From Burkholderiales bacterium (GTDB taxonomy: Bacteria > Pseudomonadota > Gammaproteobacteria > Burkholderiales > Burkholderiaceae_C): a stretch of 54,990 nt of DNA. Each line of letters begins with the position of its first letter. The stretch's first letter is position 1. Under the pieces are notes generated by a model, which was not told the origin of the DNA, did not search any database, and saw nothing but the letters and a program-made list of their open reading frames with translations. The stretch lies in the NCBI GenBank assembly GCA_017302505.1, contig JAFLDH010000007.1:1-54990 (forward strand). Reading direction: 5' to 3'. Below, in pieces: positions 1 to 10,681 of the stretch. The translations under genes were made by a program, and so were the position numbers.

Positions 1-1
1 A

Positions 2-108
2 ATTTTTGCGACACGCATTTCAAACGAAATGGGCAGAGGTGGAAATATTAGGATTACAGGTCGTTCCATCAATTTAACGGATAGCACTCAAATCACGGCT
101 CGTAGTCA

Positions 109-110
<2 letters not shown>
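2..110 (+). pseudogene. fragment of a haemagglutinin-like repeat protein
   Basis: The frame is open from base 2 and reads a Gly/Asn/Thr-rich beta-helix type segment (GRGGNIRITG, then INLTDSTQITARSQG). That resembles the repeats of large filamentous-haemagglutinin/two-partner-secretion proteins, common in cyanobacteria among others. Homology stops near base 110, where the same strand switches frame into cas1. Base composition is much more AT-rich than everything downstream. It is too short to assign a gene, and it may not belong to the same genome as the rest of the window. Confidence 0.45.
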
Positions 111-1138
<1,028 letters not shown>

Positions 1139-1221
1139 CAATCGAGTCGAAATGGCTCCGAAATGGCGGTGGAGTCAGCCGGCGCCTAAACATCGTTGAA
1201 AATCAACGAGTTGGAGAAAGT
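1139..1221 (+). promoter_or_regulatory. CRISPR leader
   Basis: 83 bases between the cas2 stop and the first repeat. Repeat orientation (TTCCCC stem arm first, GAACCG at the 3' end) matches I-E arrays read away from the leader, and the degenerate repeats lie at the opposite end, so this side is the leader. I see an IHF site but no convincing sigma-70 promoter within these bases. Confidence 0.8.
1201..1213 (+). promoter_or_regulatory. IHF-binding consensus in the leader
   Basis: AATCAACGAGTTG matches the consensus WATCAANNNNTTR at every defined position and ends 8 bases before the first repeat. In E. coli type I-E, IHF bound at about this distance bends the leader so that Cas1-Cas2 integrates at the first repeat. 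The same role is inferred here. Confidence 0.75.
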
Positions 1222-4200
1222 GTGTTCCCCACGCACGTGGGGATGAACCGGCATCGACGGTGATGCCGTCCTCGATGGCCTTGTGTTCCCCACGCACGTG
1301 GGGATGAACCGGCTTCTGGCTGCGCGAGAGCAACCTGCACATCGTGTTCCCCACGCACGTGGGGATGAACCGGCCACCAGGTCGTCGACGCCCACGCTCT
1401 CGCAGTGTTCCCCACGCACGTGGGGATGAACCTCAACTTGCGAGTACGGCGGCAGCGCGGGCTTCGTGTTCCCCACGCACGTGGGGATGAACCGACCGCA
1501 GGCCTGTGGAACAAGGAAGGCCCCTGGTGTTCCCCACGCACGTGGGGATGAACCGCCGGCGGATTGCCGCGCGTCACGCGATGCACGGTGTTCCCCACGC
1601 ACGTGGGGATGAACCGGCAGCGCGCCAGCCCAGCGTGTGCCATGCCACGTGTTCCCCACGCACGTGGGGATGAACCGACCTCTGGATTGAGGGCTTTGGC
1701 GCTGGCATGGTGTTCCCCACGCACGTGGGGATGAACCGAACTCGCGGCCGTCGTCAAGGCGCACCGTAAAGTGTTCCCCACGCACGTGGGGATGAACCGC
1801 CTTCACGGTGCCCGACACCAAGATCGGCCGCGTGTTCCCCACGCACGTGGGGATGAACCGTACGGCGTCACGGTCGAGGCCAACCCGCTCACGTGTTCCC
1901 CACGCACGTGGGGATGAACCGCAGAATCCGGTGCCCGGCACCGCGCTGGTGTCGTGTTCCCCACGCACGTGGGGATGAACCGCCGCCGTCATGGTCACGC
2001 CCAGGCGCTCGCAGGTGTTCCCCACGCACGTGGGGATGAACCGCCTACGCCCGCGAGCGCGACGGCCAGCTCTACGTGTTCCCCACGCACGTGGGGATGA
2101 ACCGTTCATGCCGCCGCCTCGAAACTGATTTCCACCGTGTTCCCCACGCACGTGGGGATGAACCGCCACCGGGGGCGCACCATGAGCATGCTGTCTCGTG
2201 TTCCCCACGCACGTGGGGATGAACCGCTGGACCTGACCGATGTCGCCCTCGCCCAGTTCGTGTTCCCCACGCACGTGGGGATGAACCGACGACGTCGAAA
2301 AGCTGCGCACGGAGTTGGCCGTGTTCCCCACGCACGTGGGGATGAACCGGTCTGTCTTTTTTGATGACGACACTTTGCGAAGTGTTCCCCACGCACGTGG
2401 GGATGAACCGGCGTCTAGCATGTGCTCTAGCCCGCCGTCACCGTGTTCCCCACGCACGTGGGGATGAACCGGCCCGCACGCCGAGCTGGGCACGCCCACC
2501 CAGGTGTTCCCCACGCACGTGGGGATGAACCGGCGCAGGAAACGCAGCCGCGACAGGCGCCGCGGTGTTCCCCACGCACGTGGGGATGAACCGTCAAACA
2601 CATTGAGCTGCGCATATTCCAGCGTGTGTTCCCCACGCACGTGGGGATGAACCGGGCCACGTCATCGCGCATGCGACACCTGCAGCGTGTTCCCCACGCA
2701 CGTGGGGATGAACCGCTGAACCCCCGGCGGCCGTACAGCGCAGCCCCGTGTTCCCCACGCACGTGGGGATGAACCGCCACCTTGCGAAGCGAGGCTTGGC
2801 CCCACTTCGTGTTCCCCACGCACGTGGGGATGAACCGTCCCCGAGGTATGCGCCACCTGGCACACGTAGGTGTTCCCCACGCACGTGGGGATGAACCGCT
2901 TTGCGCGTCCACCAGGTCACCGATGACGGCGTGTTCCCCACGCACGTGGGGATGAACCAGCTCTTGCCCTCTTTCGCACCCTGCCGGAAAGTGTGTTCCC
3001 CACGCACGTGGGGATGAACCGCCGGCTATGAAGAGGCCGCGCTGGTGGCCGCGGTGTTCCCCACGCACGTGGGGATGAACCGTTTCTCGCTGCTTGGCTG
3101 GGATGGCATCGTGCGTGTTCCCCACGCACGTGGGGATGAACCGGCCGACCCCGGCGAGGCGGCCAGCCTTGCCCAGTGTTCCCCACGCACGTGGGGATGA
3201 ACCGTCGCTGGCGAGGCTGATGTCCGCGAAGATCGGGTGTTCCCCACGCACGTGGGGATGAACCGCCACCTTCCTGGGCGCGGCGGTGGGCGCCAGCGTG
3301 TTCCCCACGCACGTGGGGATGAACCGGCGCTGGGCCGCGAAGTGGGCGACGAGCTGGCGTGTTCCCCACGCACGTGGGGATGAACCACCAGCGCGCACGG
3401 CTTCAAGTGGCAGCGCGGCGTGTTCCCCACGCACGTGGGGATGAACCGGGCGAGGACAACATCCTGGTGATCATGTCCGAGTGTTCCCCACGCACGTGGG
3501 GATGAACCGTGAACACAGACGAAAGCGCGACGCGGATCGCCGTGTTCCCCACGCACGTGGGGATGAACCGCCACCGCACCCAATGCGGACAGGCTCACCA
3601 TAGTGTTCCCCACGCACGTGGGGATGAACCGCCCTGATGTTCCTGTTTGATGCGCAAAACCCCGTGTTCCCCACGCACGTGGGGATGAACCGACTAGATC
3701 GGTATCAGTAGCGGCGGCAGACTCGTGTTCCCCACGCACGTGGGGATGAACCGTAAGGCATCTTGTTGTAGCCAACGGTCGTGAAGTGTTCCCCACGCAC
3801 GTGGGGATGAACCGACGCCGGCACGCGCGCCGGCCTGCGAGATCGCGTGTTCCCCACGCACGTGGGGATGAACCGCGTACCCAGGTGCAGCGCACCGTGT
3901 GGGTGTGGTGTTCCCCACGCACGTGGGGATGAACCGGCCGAGCACCTGCTGGTGTCGCCCACGCTGGTGTGTTCCCCACGCACGTGGGGATGAACCGTCG
4001 ACGGCCTTCTGCCAGGTGCCCTGCCACAGGTGTTCCCCACGCACGTGGGGATGAACCGACGCGGCAGACATTGCCGCCGCTGGCGCCTACGTGTTCCCCA
4101 CGCACGTGGGGATGAACCGGTGGCGCGGCAGGCGGCGCTGGTGCTTTCGCCGTGTTCCCCACGCACGTGGGGATGAACCGCGCGCCTGCAGGTTGCCGAA

Positions 4201-7152
4201 CTGGTCCAGCGGGTGTTCCCCACGCACGTGGGGATGAACCGTGCCGCGCCTTCGCCGACTTCTTCGCGATGGAGTGTTCCCCACGCACGTGGGGATGAAC
4301 CGAACAGCACCGACCTGGGCCGCTCCATTGCCGGGTGTTCCCCACGCACGTGGGGATGAACCGCGATCAGCAGGGACAGCCGGCGGCACCTCGACGTGTT
4401 CCCCACGCACGTGGGGATGAACCGGCTTCGCGCGCACCGCGTGGAATATGGGCTATGTGTTCCCCACGCACGTGGGGATGAACCGCCTGCCGAAGATGGC
4501 CGCAGTGTCGCTTCAATGTGTTCCCCACGCACGTGGGGATGAACCGCCTGTCGGCTTCGTCTTTGGTCATGTCGCGTGGTGTTCCCCACGCACGTGGGGA
4601 TGAACCGGCCGTGGGCGGGTTCCTGGACGGCTTCGACTTGTGTTCCCCACGCACGTGGGGATGAACCGACCTACAGCGAGGTGCGCCACCTCGGCCCGAT
4701 GTGTTCCCCACGCACGTGGGGATGAACCGAAAGCCCTTCGCATGGCGTATGTGTCGGGACGGGTGTTCCCCACGCACGTGGGTATGAACCGGCATGGCCC
4801 GATGCTGAGATATTGGCTTGGGAGTGTTCCCCACGCACGTGGGGATGAACCGGCGATGGCCAGCCAGAACAGGAGGCGCTCGCGGTGTTCCCCACGCACG
4901 TGGGGATGAACCGCGGAGGGGGCGCGATGAGTGATCGACTGCGGTCGTGTTCCCCACGCACGTGGGGATGAACCGCACCATGTCGTCGGCCATCATGTTG
5001 TCGCCGCGTGTTCCCCACGCACGTGGGGATGAACCGGCCGCCTCCACCAGGTGCCACAGCGTCGTCTCGTGTTCCCCACGCACGTGGGGATGAACCGGCG
5101 TCACCACCCGTTGCGCGGCACCCGTCGACGTGTTCCCCACGCACGTGGGGATGAACCGGCTGGTTGCCCTTGCCGCTGTAAACAGCCCTTGTGTTCCCCA
5201 CGCACGTGGGGATGAACCGTCGGGGTGGTCGTTGACAAACCGGCGCACGTTGTGTTCCCCACGCACGTGGGGATGAACCGGCCAGCCGCTCGCGGGGTGA
5301 CGTGGGCGTGTTGTGTTCCCCACGCACGTAGGGATGAACCGCCGTGGCCGGCCTGGGCGAGGTGCACACGCACGTGTTCCCCACGCACGTGGGGATGAAC
5401 CGTAGGCTTGCTCCGGCGACATCACCTCCCGCGCGGTGTTCCCCACGCACGTGGGGATGAACCGTCAGCATGTCGGCCTCGGTGAACACGGCGGTGGTGT
5501 TCCCCACGCACGTGGGGATGAACCGATGAACTTCACGAAATCGTTTTCGGTGGCGTTGTGTTCCCCACGCACGTGGGGATGAACCGCCGCACTCGGCACG
5601 GCCGACTGCCCGGCCTACGTGTTCCCCACGCACGTGGGGATGAACCGATGCCGCTGATGTCCAGGTTGTCGGCGGCCAGGTGTTCCCCACGCACGTGGGG
5701 ATGAACCGTGCACGCTGGTCGTGCAGTGCTGGGGCGAGACGTGTTCCCCACGCACGTGGGGATGAACCGGGACGGCGCGGGCGCAAGGCTGCGGCGGTAC
5801 TGTGTTCCCCACGCACGTGGGGATGAACCGTTGACACCGTTGGCGTTGCACTGCGCGTTGATTGTGTTCCCCACGCACGTGGGGATGAACCGGCCTGCGA
5901 CGCGCTCAGCGCCATGGGCGCGTCGTGTTCCCCACGCACGTGGGGATGAACCGCGGCCGGCCAGCAGCGCGGCCTCTTCGATCTGGTGTTCCCCACGCAC
6001 GTGGGGATGAACCGTTCACCGGGCCGTATTCGCCCATCAGCATGGTGTGTTCCCCACGCACGTGGGGATGAACCGCCTCCTGGGTTACGGTTGCCGCCGA
6101 CCCTGATGTGTTCCCCACGCACGTGGGGATGAACCGCGCGGCGGCGGCGCATGCTTGGGCACCGGCACGTGTTCCCCACGCACGTGGGGATGAACCGGGC
6201 GTGATCATCCCCGGCCTGGGCGTCAGCGCGTGTTCCCCACGCACGTGGGGATGAACCGACGCACGACCCCAAGCGCGAGGAACGCTGACAGTGTTCCCCA
6301 CGCACGTGGGGATGAACCGCCGCCCACAGCGCCAGCTCTTCGTCGGTCTGCGTGTTCCCCACGCACGTGGGGATGAACCGACTTCTGGCAGCTGGTGTAT
6401 GCCCGCATGCGCGTGTTCCCCACGCACGTGGGGATGAACCGACCTTCCGCGTGACCGACTGGCAGTTCGGGCAGTGTTCCCCACGCACGTGGGGATGAAC
6501 CGGCAATCTGCGTGCCGGTGCACACCGCCTGCAGGTGTTCCCCACGCACGTGGGGATGAACCGACTTCTGGCAGCTGGTCTATGCCCGCATGCGCGTGTT
6601 CCCCACGCACGTGGGGATGAACCGACCTGGGTAAACACCACCCGGGGCCTGAGCTTGTGTTCCCCACGCACGTGGGGATGAACCGACCCGCAGCAGGCCA
6701 CCACCGATGCCGCCCGCGTGTTCCCCACGCACGTGGGGATGAACCGACTCTTTACGGTGGCTGCTTGGGAAGTGGTTTGTGTTCCCCACGCACGTGGGGA
6801 TGAACCGGTAGACAAGATCATCACCACTCGGGTGCACAAGTGTTCCCCACGCACGTGGGGATGAACCGTGGCTGCAGCAGGCCATGAGCGGCGTTGACGC
6901 GTGTTCCCCACGCACGTGGGGATGAACCGGCGCTGCTTCAGCTGCGCGGCGGCATGCAGCCGTGTTCCCCACGCACGTGGGGATGAACCGCTGGTGCTGG
7001 GCCAGGCGGTGTGGACGGTGCTGTGTTCCCCACGCACGTGGGGATGAACCGAAGATGCCTACCTGTTCCCCACGCACGTGGGGATGAACCGTCGTCGGCC
7101 ACGATTACGGTGTCGCCCTTGCGGTGTTCCACACGCACGTGGGGATTAACCG
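1222..7152 (+). CRISPR. type I-E CRISPR array, 98 repeats / 97 spacers
   Basis: 29-base repeats with a 7-bp hairpin (CCCCACG, CA loop, CGTGGGG) and ends GTGTT and GAACCG. Following every repeat start from 1222 to 7124 gives 98 full-length copies. Spacers are 32 bases except six of 33 (starting at 2227, 2960, 4730, 4914, 5403 and 5831) and one of only 11 bases at 7052-7062. Repeat variants: the last base is T at 1433 and A at 2959 and 3387; one stem base is changed in the copies at 4763 and 5313; the first base is C at 7063; there are two substitutions in the last copy at 7124. An 8-base stub of a further repeat lies at 7194. Orientation is leader-left, with degenerate trailer at the right. 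The effector genes that would use it are outside the window. Confidence 0.99.
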
Positions 7153-7193
7153 CCACCGCGGCCTTCAAGCTTGACTAGGCCGAACGCATTGAT

Positions 7194-7201
7194 GTGTTCC
7201 C
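7194..7201 (+). repeat. partial CRISPR repeat stub
   Basis: GTGTTCCC identical to the first eight repeat bases, 41 bases after the last degenerate repeat. It marks where the array's old end was cut by deletion or by insertion of the region carrying the recombinase gene, whose stop codon is at 7204-7206. Confidence 0.5.
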
Positions 7202-7203
7202 GT

Positions 7204-8559
7204 TCAGCCTGAGCTTGCCTTGCTCCTCCGATCTGGCTTGCCCTTCCTTACGTGCGCAGGATCGAAGCCAATTGCAAGGGGCCGCACAGGCACGGCAGTC
7301 GTTACGCCACCGCGACGTATCTGCGGCTCAATCGTCCGGCCACCCTGGCCGGGTCGGCGGCGTGGCCCATATCGTGACGCGGTCTCACTCACACGTTGAC
7401 CAAGCGCACCGCCGATTTCATCTGCGCGCCAGCCCGATTCGCGCATGTCTGCCGCAGCTTCGTGCCTGAAGTGGTACGGGCATAGCCGCTTACCTTTGGG
7501 CCAAAGCTTGCGTCCAAACCGGGCCACCGCGCTGCGCAGCGCGCCGTCTTGAATCTTTACGACGTAGTCGACCCGACCTTCGAGCCGCTCAAGCAGTCCC
7601 TGCGGCAACCAGCGCCAGCTCACCACCATCTCGCGCCAGGGCTGACCCGACGAGCCCGTCACCTTTGCACCAGAGATGCGTACTTGCACATGGTCCCACT
7701 CCAGATTCAGGATCACACCGCGCTTGAGTTCGGCGGGCCGACATCCCGTCGCGGCTAGGACCCAGATGACTTCCTCGAAGGCGCCGCCGCGGCTGGCCTC
7801 AAGCACCTTTTCTCGCCAGTCCCGACCAAACCGCTTGAGGTCTTTTCGCTTCGACTGCACGCGCTGTGGTTCACCGCCTGCCGATTCGAGCAGAGTCCGT
7901 CGCTTGGTGGCGGTGACGATGTCGTGGAAGTCGATCGTTCCTTGGATCTTGTCCAGTAGAACTTGCCGATTCGCTGCTTGCTCAGGTTGCGTGCAGTCAT
8001 GAGTGGCGAGAAGCCGCTGAAGGGTCTCCCGCAATTGCCACGTCAGCGCTGCCCGCATCGCGAAGAAAGAGTTCGACTTGGCCACGTAAGGCAGCAGCGC
8101 CTGAGTCAAGCGCTGCGTCGCGTCCCCGTCGAGTTTCCCCATGGCAGCGAGCAGCAGGGCTGCCTTCGCGCGGTAGTCATTCTGCGTCTCCGCCTGCAGC
8201 ACCCCGGTGCCAGCAAGGACTTTCTGCACCCTGCCAAGAAGTGCGGAGCCGCCTCCGATAGGCCCCTGCGAAGACGCCTCGGACCCGCGATCACCATGTC
8301 GTTCAGCGGTGCTTGCCGTATCGACTTCGTTTTCATTCCGACACCGTTCAGCCGCGTCATCGAACGCATATCGATCACGTCCCGCATCGTTCTCGCCCTG
8401 CGCGGGCTGCGCCCGCTTCCGATCCATGGCGTCGGCAACCGCCGCGCCATCGGGCCCCGGCCGCTGCGCGGCCGGTCCCGTCGGCACGCCGCTTGCGCCG
8501 CTCATGGACGCCCCACTCGGCTGCGCCGCCCCCACCCTGACGGGCGGGGTACGTGGCAC
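7204..8559 (-). CDS. tyrosine-recombinase-like site-specific integrase
   Basis: 451 residues from a GTG at 8559; an ATG-type start 18 codons in (8505) is also possible because the first ~100 residues look low-complexity. The C-terminal half has tyrosine-recombinase features: Arg274 in AATGCRPAEL, a YHFRH box around residues 362-366 where the canonical HxxR histidine is replaced by Tyr, and a likely nucleophile Tyr397 in ETASRYG. Such proteins cut and rejoin DNA through a phosphotyrosine. It lies downstream of parB on the same strand and ends 2 bases from the CRISPR stub, so this element abuts the old end of the array. The divergent second box makes the family call good but the activity uncertain. 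Confidence 0.7.
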   Translation of the reverse strand: MPRTPPVRVGAAQPSGASMSGASGVPTGPAAQRPGPDGAAVADAMDRKRAQPAQGENDAGRDRYAFDDAAERCRNENEVDTASTAERHGDRGSEASSQGPIGGGSALLGRVQKVLAGTGVLQAETQNDYRAKAALLLAAMGKLDGDATQRLTQALLPYVAKSNSFFAMRAALTWQLRETLQRLLATHDCTQPEQAANRQVLLDKIQGTIDFHDIVTATKRRTLLESAGGEPQRVQSKRKDLKRFGRDWREKVLEASRGGAFEEVIWVLAATGCRPAELKRGVILNLEWDHVQVRISGAKVTGSSGQPWREMVVSWRWLPQGLLERLEGRVDYVVKIQDGALRSAVARFGRKLWPKGKRLCPYHFRHEAAADMRESGWRADEIGGALGQRVSETASRYGPRRRPGQGGRTIEPQIRRGGVTTAVPVRPLAIGFDPAHVRKGKPDRRSKASSG

Positions 8560-8607
8560 ATTACCGAGGCCGGGGACGAAGGGTTACTGTGGCGTCTCGG
8601 TAATGTG
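8557..8607. repeat. perfect 12-bp inverted repeat between parB and integrase
   Basis: CACATTACCGAG at 8557-8568 and its exact complement CTCGGTAATGTG at 8596-8607, with 27 bases between. The left arm overlaps the GTG start of the recombinase gene. There is no T-run, so a terminator is unlikely. A regulator operator, recombinase arm site or partition site is more plausible. Confidence 0.7.
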
Positions 8608-8677
8608 AATGCGGTCTTCGTGATCGATGTATTGCGATGACGGACGATGATCGGTGTCGGTGCCGTTCGAGAAGCTG

Positions 8678-9682
8678 TCATTTCACTCCCTCCGGCGCAC
8701 GAGGGCTCGTCGGCTTCGTTTTGAGCACACGCTTACGCAGAAAGCTCTGAACGGTCTTCAGCAGTGCTTCGCGCTGGCGATCGTTGAGGCTGAGCAACAG
8801 GTCGATCGACACAGCCCCATTCTTTCCGATTGTGGACCGCCCCAAGACCTGCCCGTCCACCTCAATGTCGATGCTTTTCGAAGGGGGGGTTGGACGATCC
8901 AACCCCCCCTTTGAAGCGGCAACCAGTGCCAGCACCACATCGTCTGTGGGCAAGGCCTCCGCCAGGTTTGCAATTCGTTTGGCCGCATCCGCGACGGCTT
9001 GGCGATTGAGCGTCACAGCGTCGTGAAGTGGCTTTGCATGCCGAAACTTCAGCTGTGTCCTGTCGCGGAATGCGACGAGCACCTCATCAGGCAATTGAGC
9101 AAGGCGCCGGACTTTGCTGAGATCGCCCTTCTCACGCCCAAGAAGTACTGCAAGGCGCCCCAACGAACAAAGCTTTCCGTCCGGACCAGGCGTGTTGATC
9201 TGGCAGCCGAGTTCGTACGGCGACAGGTCCACGCGCAGTGCGTTCTCGGCGAGCTTCTGCTCCAGTGTGGGCACGGAGGGGTTTGGATCTTGCACGACTG
9301 CATTCACGGGCAAGCCCAATTCGCCGCAAGCACGCCATCTGCGTTCGCCGAAAGCGAGTTCGAACGCGAATCCATCAACTGACTCAGGCAGTTTGACCAC
9401 GCCAATGGGAATCCGATTGCCCCCGGTGGCATGAATCGATTCCTTCAAGAGTTCAAAGGCTTCTCCTTCGAAGGCCGAGGCTTCGCGGTTCGGCAAACTG
9501 CGGACAAGTATCTTCCCGGCAGGAATCGACAAGGTCTTGCCGGTAGCCGAATTGGGGCTACCGGCCTCGCGCGCGAGGCTCGCGGTAACGAACGGGACAG
9601 AGGACGTGTCCGGTTCTTCTTTGGTGATCTGAGTTTCTTCTTGACTGGATGATTCCAGCAAAGGATTTGCAGTTTTGCTCAT
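8678..9682 (-). CDS. parB: ParB/RepB/Spo0J-family partition protein
   Basis: 334 residues. The central region has the ParB N-terminal domain with the box FGERRWRAC preceded by a strand and followed by LPVNAVV, then a helical DNA-binding region and a C-terminal tail. ParB proteins bind centromere-like sites and, in many families, hydrolyse CTP to slide on DNA. The ATG at 9682 is chosen because GAAAGG precedes it at good spacing; the open frame extends further upstream without a better signal. No parA is adjacent. Pairing with a recombinase rather than ParA suggests an integrative element or plasmid relic. It could alternatively act as a regulator. Confidence 0.8.
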   Translation of the reverse strand: MSKTANPLLESSSQEETQITKEEPDTSSVPFVTASLAREAGSPNSATGKTLSIPAGKILVRSLPNREASAFEGEAFELLKESIHATGGNRIPIGVVKLPESVDGFAFELAFGERRWRACGELGLPVNAVVQDPNPSVPTLEQKLAENALRVDLSPYELGCQINTPGPDGKLCSLGRLAVLLGREKGDLSKVRRLAQLPDEVLVAFRDRTQLKFRHAKPLHDAVTLNRQAVADAAKRIANLAEALPTDDVVLALVAASKGGLDRPTPPSKSIDIEVDGQVLGRSTIGKNGAVSIDLLLSLNDRQREALLKTVQSFLRKRVLKTKPTSPRAPEGVK

Positions 9683-10070
9683 GTGAAGCCTTTCAATCGG
9701 CGATGTGGTTAGCTCGCCGAATCGATGGTCTTCACACCTGCTTGAGCCCGTGAACGATCCATCGACACCCAAATGGGCGGCGAGTACGTTCACGGCATTC
9801 CGTGCACCGTGAGGTGGACCCGAAATGGAATCGGATATCGTTCCTGCCACGTGCCGGCAGAGCCGACAGGGTTAAATGCTGAATGCTGCGGGTCCGTTCA
9901 GCGCGAGTTCGAGATGCGTTGTTCTTCGCTCTCCGGGTTCAATATTAGGTCGTCATTTCGAGAATCAAGGGCGGCAGTCTGTTTCTCGGCGATCTTTTTT
10001 TGTTGATTTTTGGTGCTGTCATCAGCCCACGGATATCGATCCGATGTTTGGACTCAGCGCCATTGACCCC
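9683..10070. other. intergenic region upstream of parB
   Basis: About 390 bases with no supportable gene. The right half, near 9940-10020, is AT-rich with a run of seven T around 9992, unlike its surroundings. The parB promoter should lie in the left part, but I cannot point to convincing -35/-10 boxes. Confidence 0.4.
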
Positions 10071-10400
10071 TGCGGCCATCAACCCCTGTACCGGCAAAGC
10101 AGCACTTCAGCCCGTGAAGGCGTCGAACTCGACCGCTCCACGCCGGCTGGCTGGGTGGGCAAGCACGACCAGCTGATCGACCCGCTGGTCCAGGCGGTGT
10201 GGCGCTACGTGCTGGCCAACGACAAGATCGACGGCGACGACACACCGGTGAAGGTGCTCGCGCCGGGCACCAGCAAGACCCACACCGGGCGGCTGTGGGT
10301 GTACGTGCGCGACGACCGGCCGGCAGGCGACACCGCGCCCCGTGCGTCCTAGTTCGCCTACTCGCCTGCACTAGGAAGGCACGCACAGCTCGGGGACGGT
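10071..10400 (+). pseudogene. IS66-family transposase fragment
   Basis: The frame to 10352 reads GHQPLYRQSS, AREGVELDRST, a conserved Trp-Val-Gly, DDTPVKVLAPG and TGRLWVYVRDDRP. These are the central motifs of the IS66 TnpC transposase (DDE domain start), in order. After the stop at 10352 a short FAYSP remnant continues in another frame, so the gene is frameshifted. Both the N-terminal third and the C-terminal catalytic part are gone. Non-functional. Confidence 0.8.
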
Positions 10401-10513
10401 GCCTTACACCGCGGTGGAGCTGCCGACACCCGGGAGCGCAAAGACTGCGGCGCCCCCCGGAGCCGCCAGCACCGCCGCGCGCCGGCCGCAACGACCTCCG
10501 CAGCGGGGAGTAG

Positions 10514-10654
10514 GTGGCTTTCGAGGACAAGCACCTCAACACCATCGTCGGCACCATCGTGCGCATGAACCAGCATACGGCCACGATTGATCCTGGCGAT
10601 GGCATGAGCTGGCGCGAGGGCTTCGCGCTGCTACGGCACGTCGTCGACATCTGA
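10514..10654 (+). pseudogene. 3' remnant of an unidentified gene
   Basis: Directly after an in-frame TAG, 46 codons read like a compact beta-rich C-terminal domain (HLNTIVGTIVRMN, then HTATID, ending FALLRHVVDI). The even alternation of hydrophobic residues looks like real protein. There is no start signal, and upstream sequence in the frame is junk, so it is probably the end of a gene truncated by the adjoining IS elements. Family not recognised. Confidence 0.3.
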
Positions 10655-10681
10655 CCCGACCGCCCCCTCTTCAAGAGGACC

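Noticed and set aside
1222..7152. Self-targeting spacers against genes in this window
   Set aside because: Reading by eye I found no spacer matching other parts of the window. An exhaustive search was not possible, so this is only a lack of evidence.
1186..7168. Many long minus-strand open frames through the array (up to 788 codons) with repeating [17 protein letters not shown] and VHPHVRGEH blocks
   Set aside because: They are the CRISPR repeat read in its three antisense frames. The 61-base period cycles the frames and the repeat has no antisense stop. Not genes.
7202..7225. Possible intergenic REP-like sequence (GTTCAGCCTGAGCTTG) after the array stub
   Set aside because: It resembles a common Burkholderiales dispersed repeat, but it is partial, single-copy here and lies inside the recombinase 3' end.
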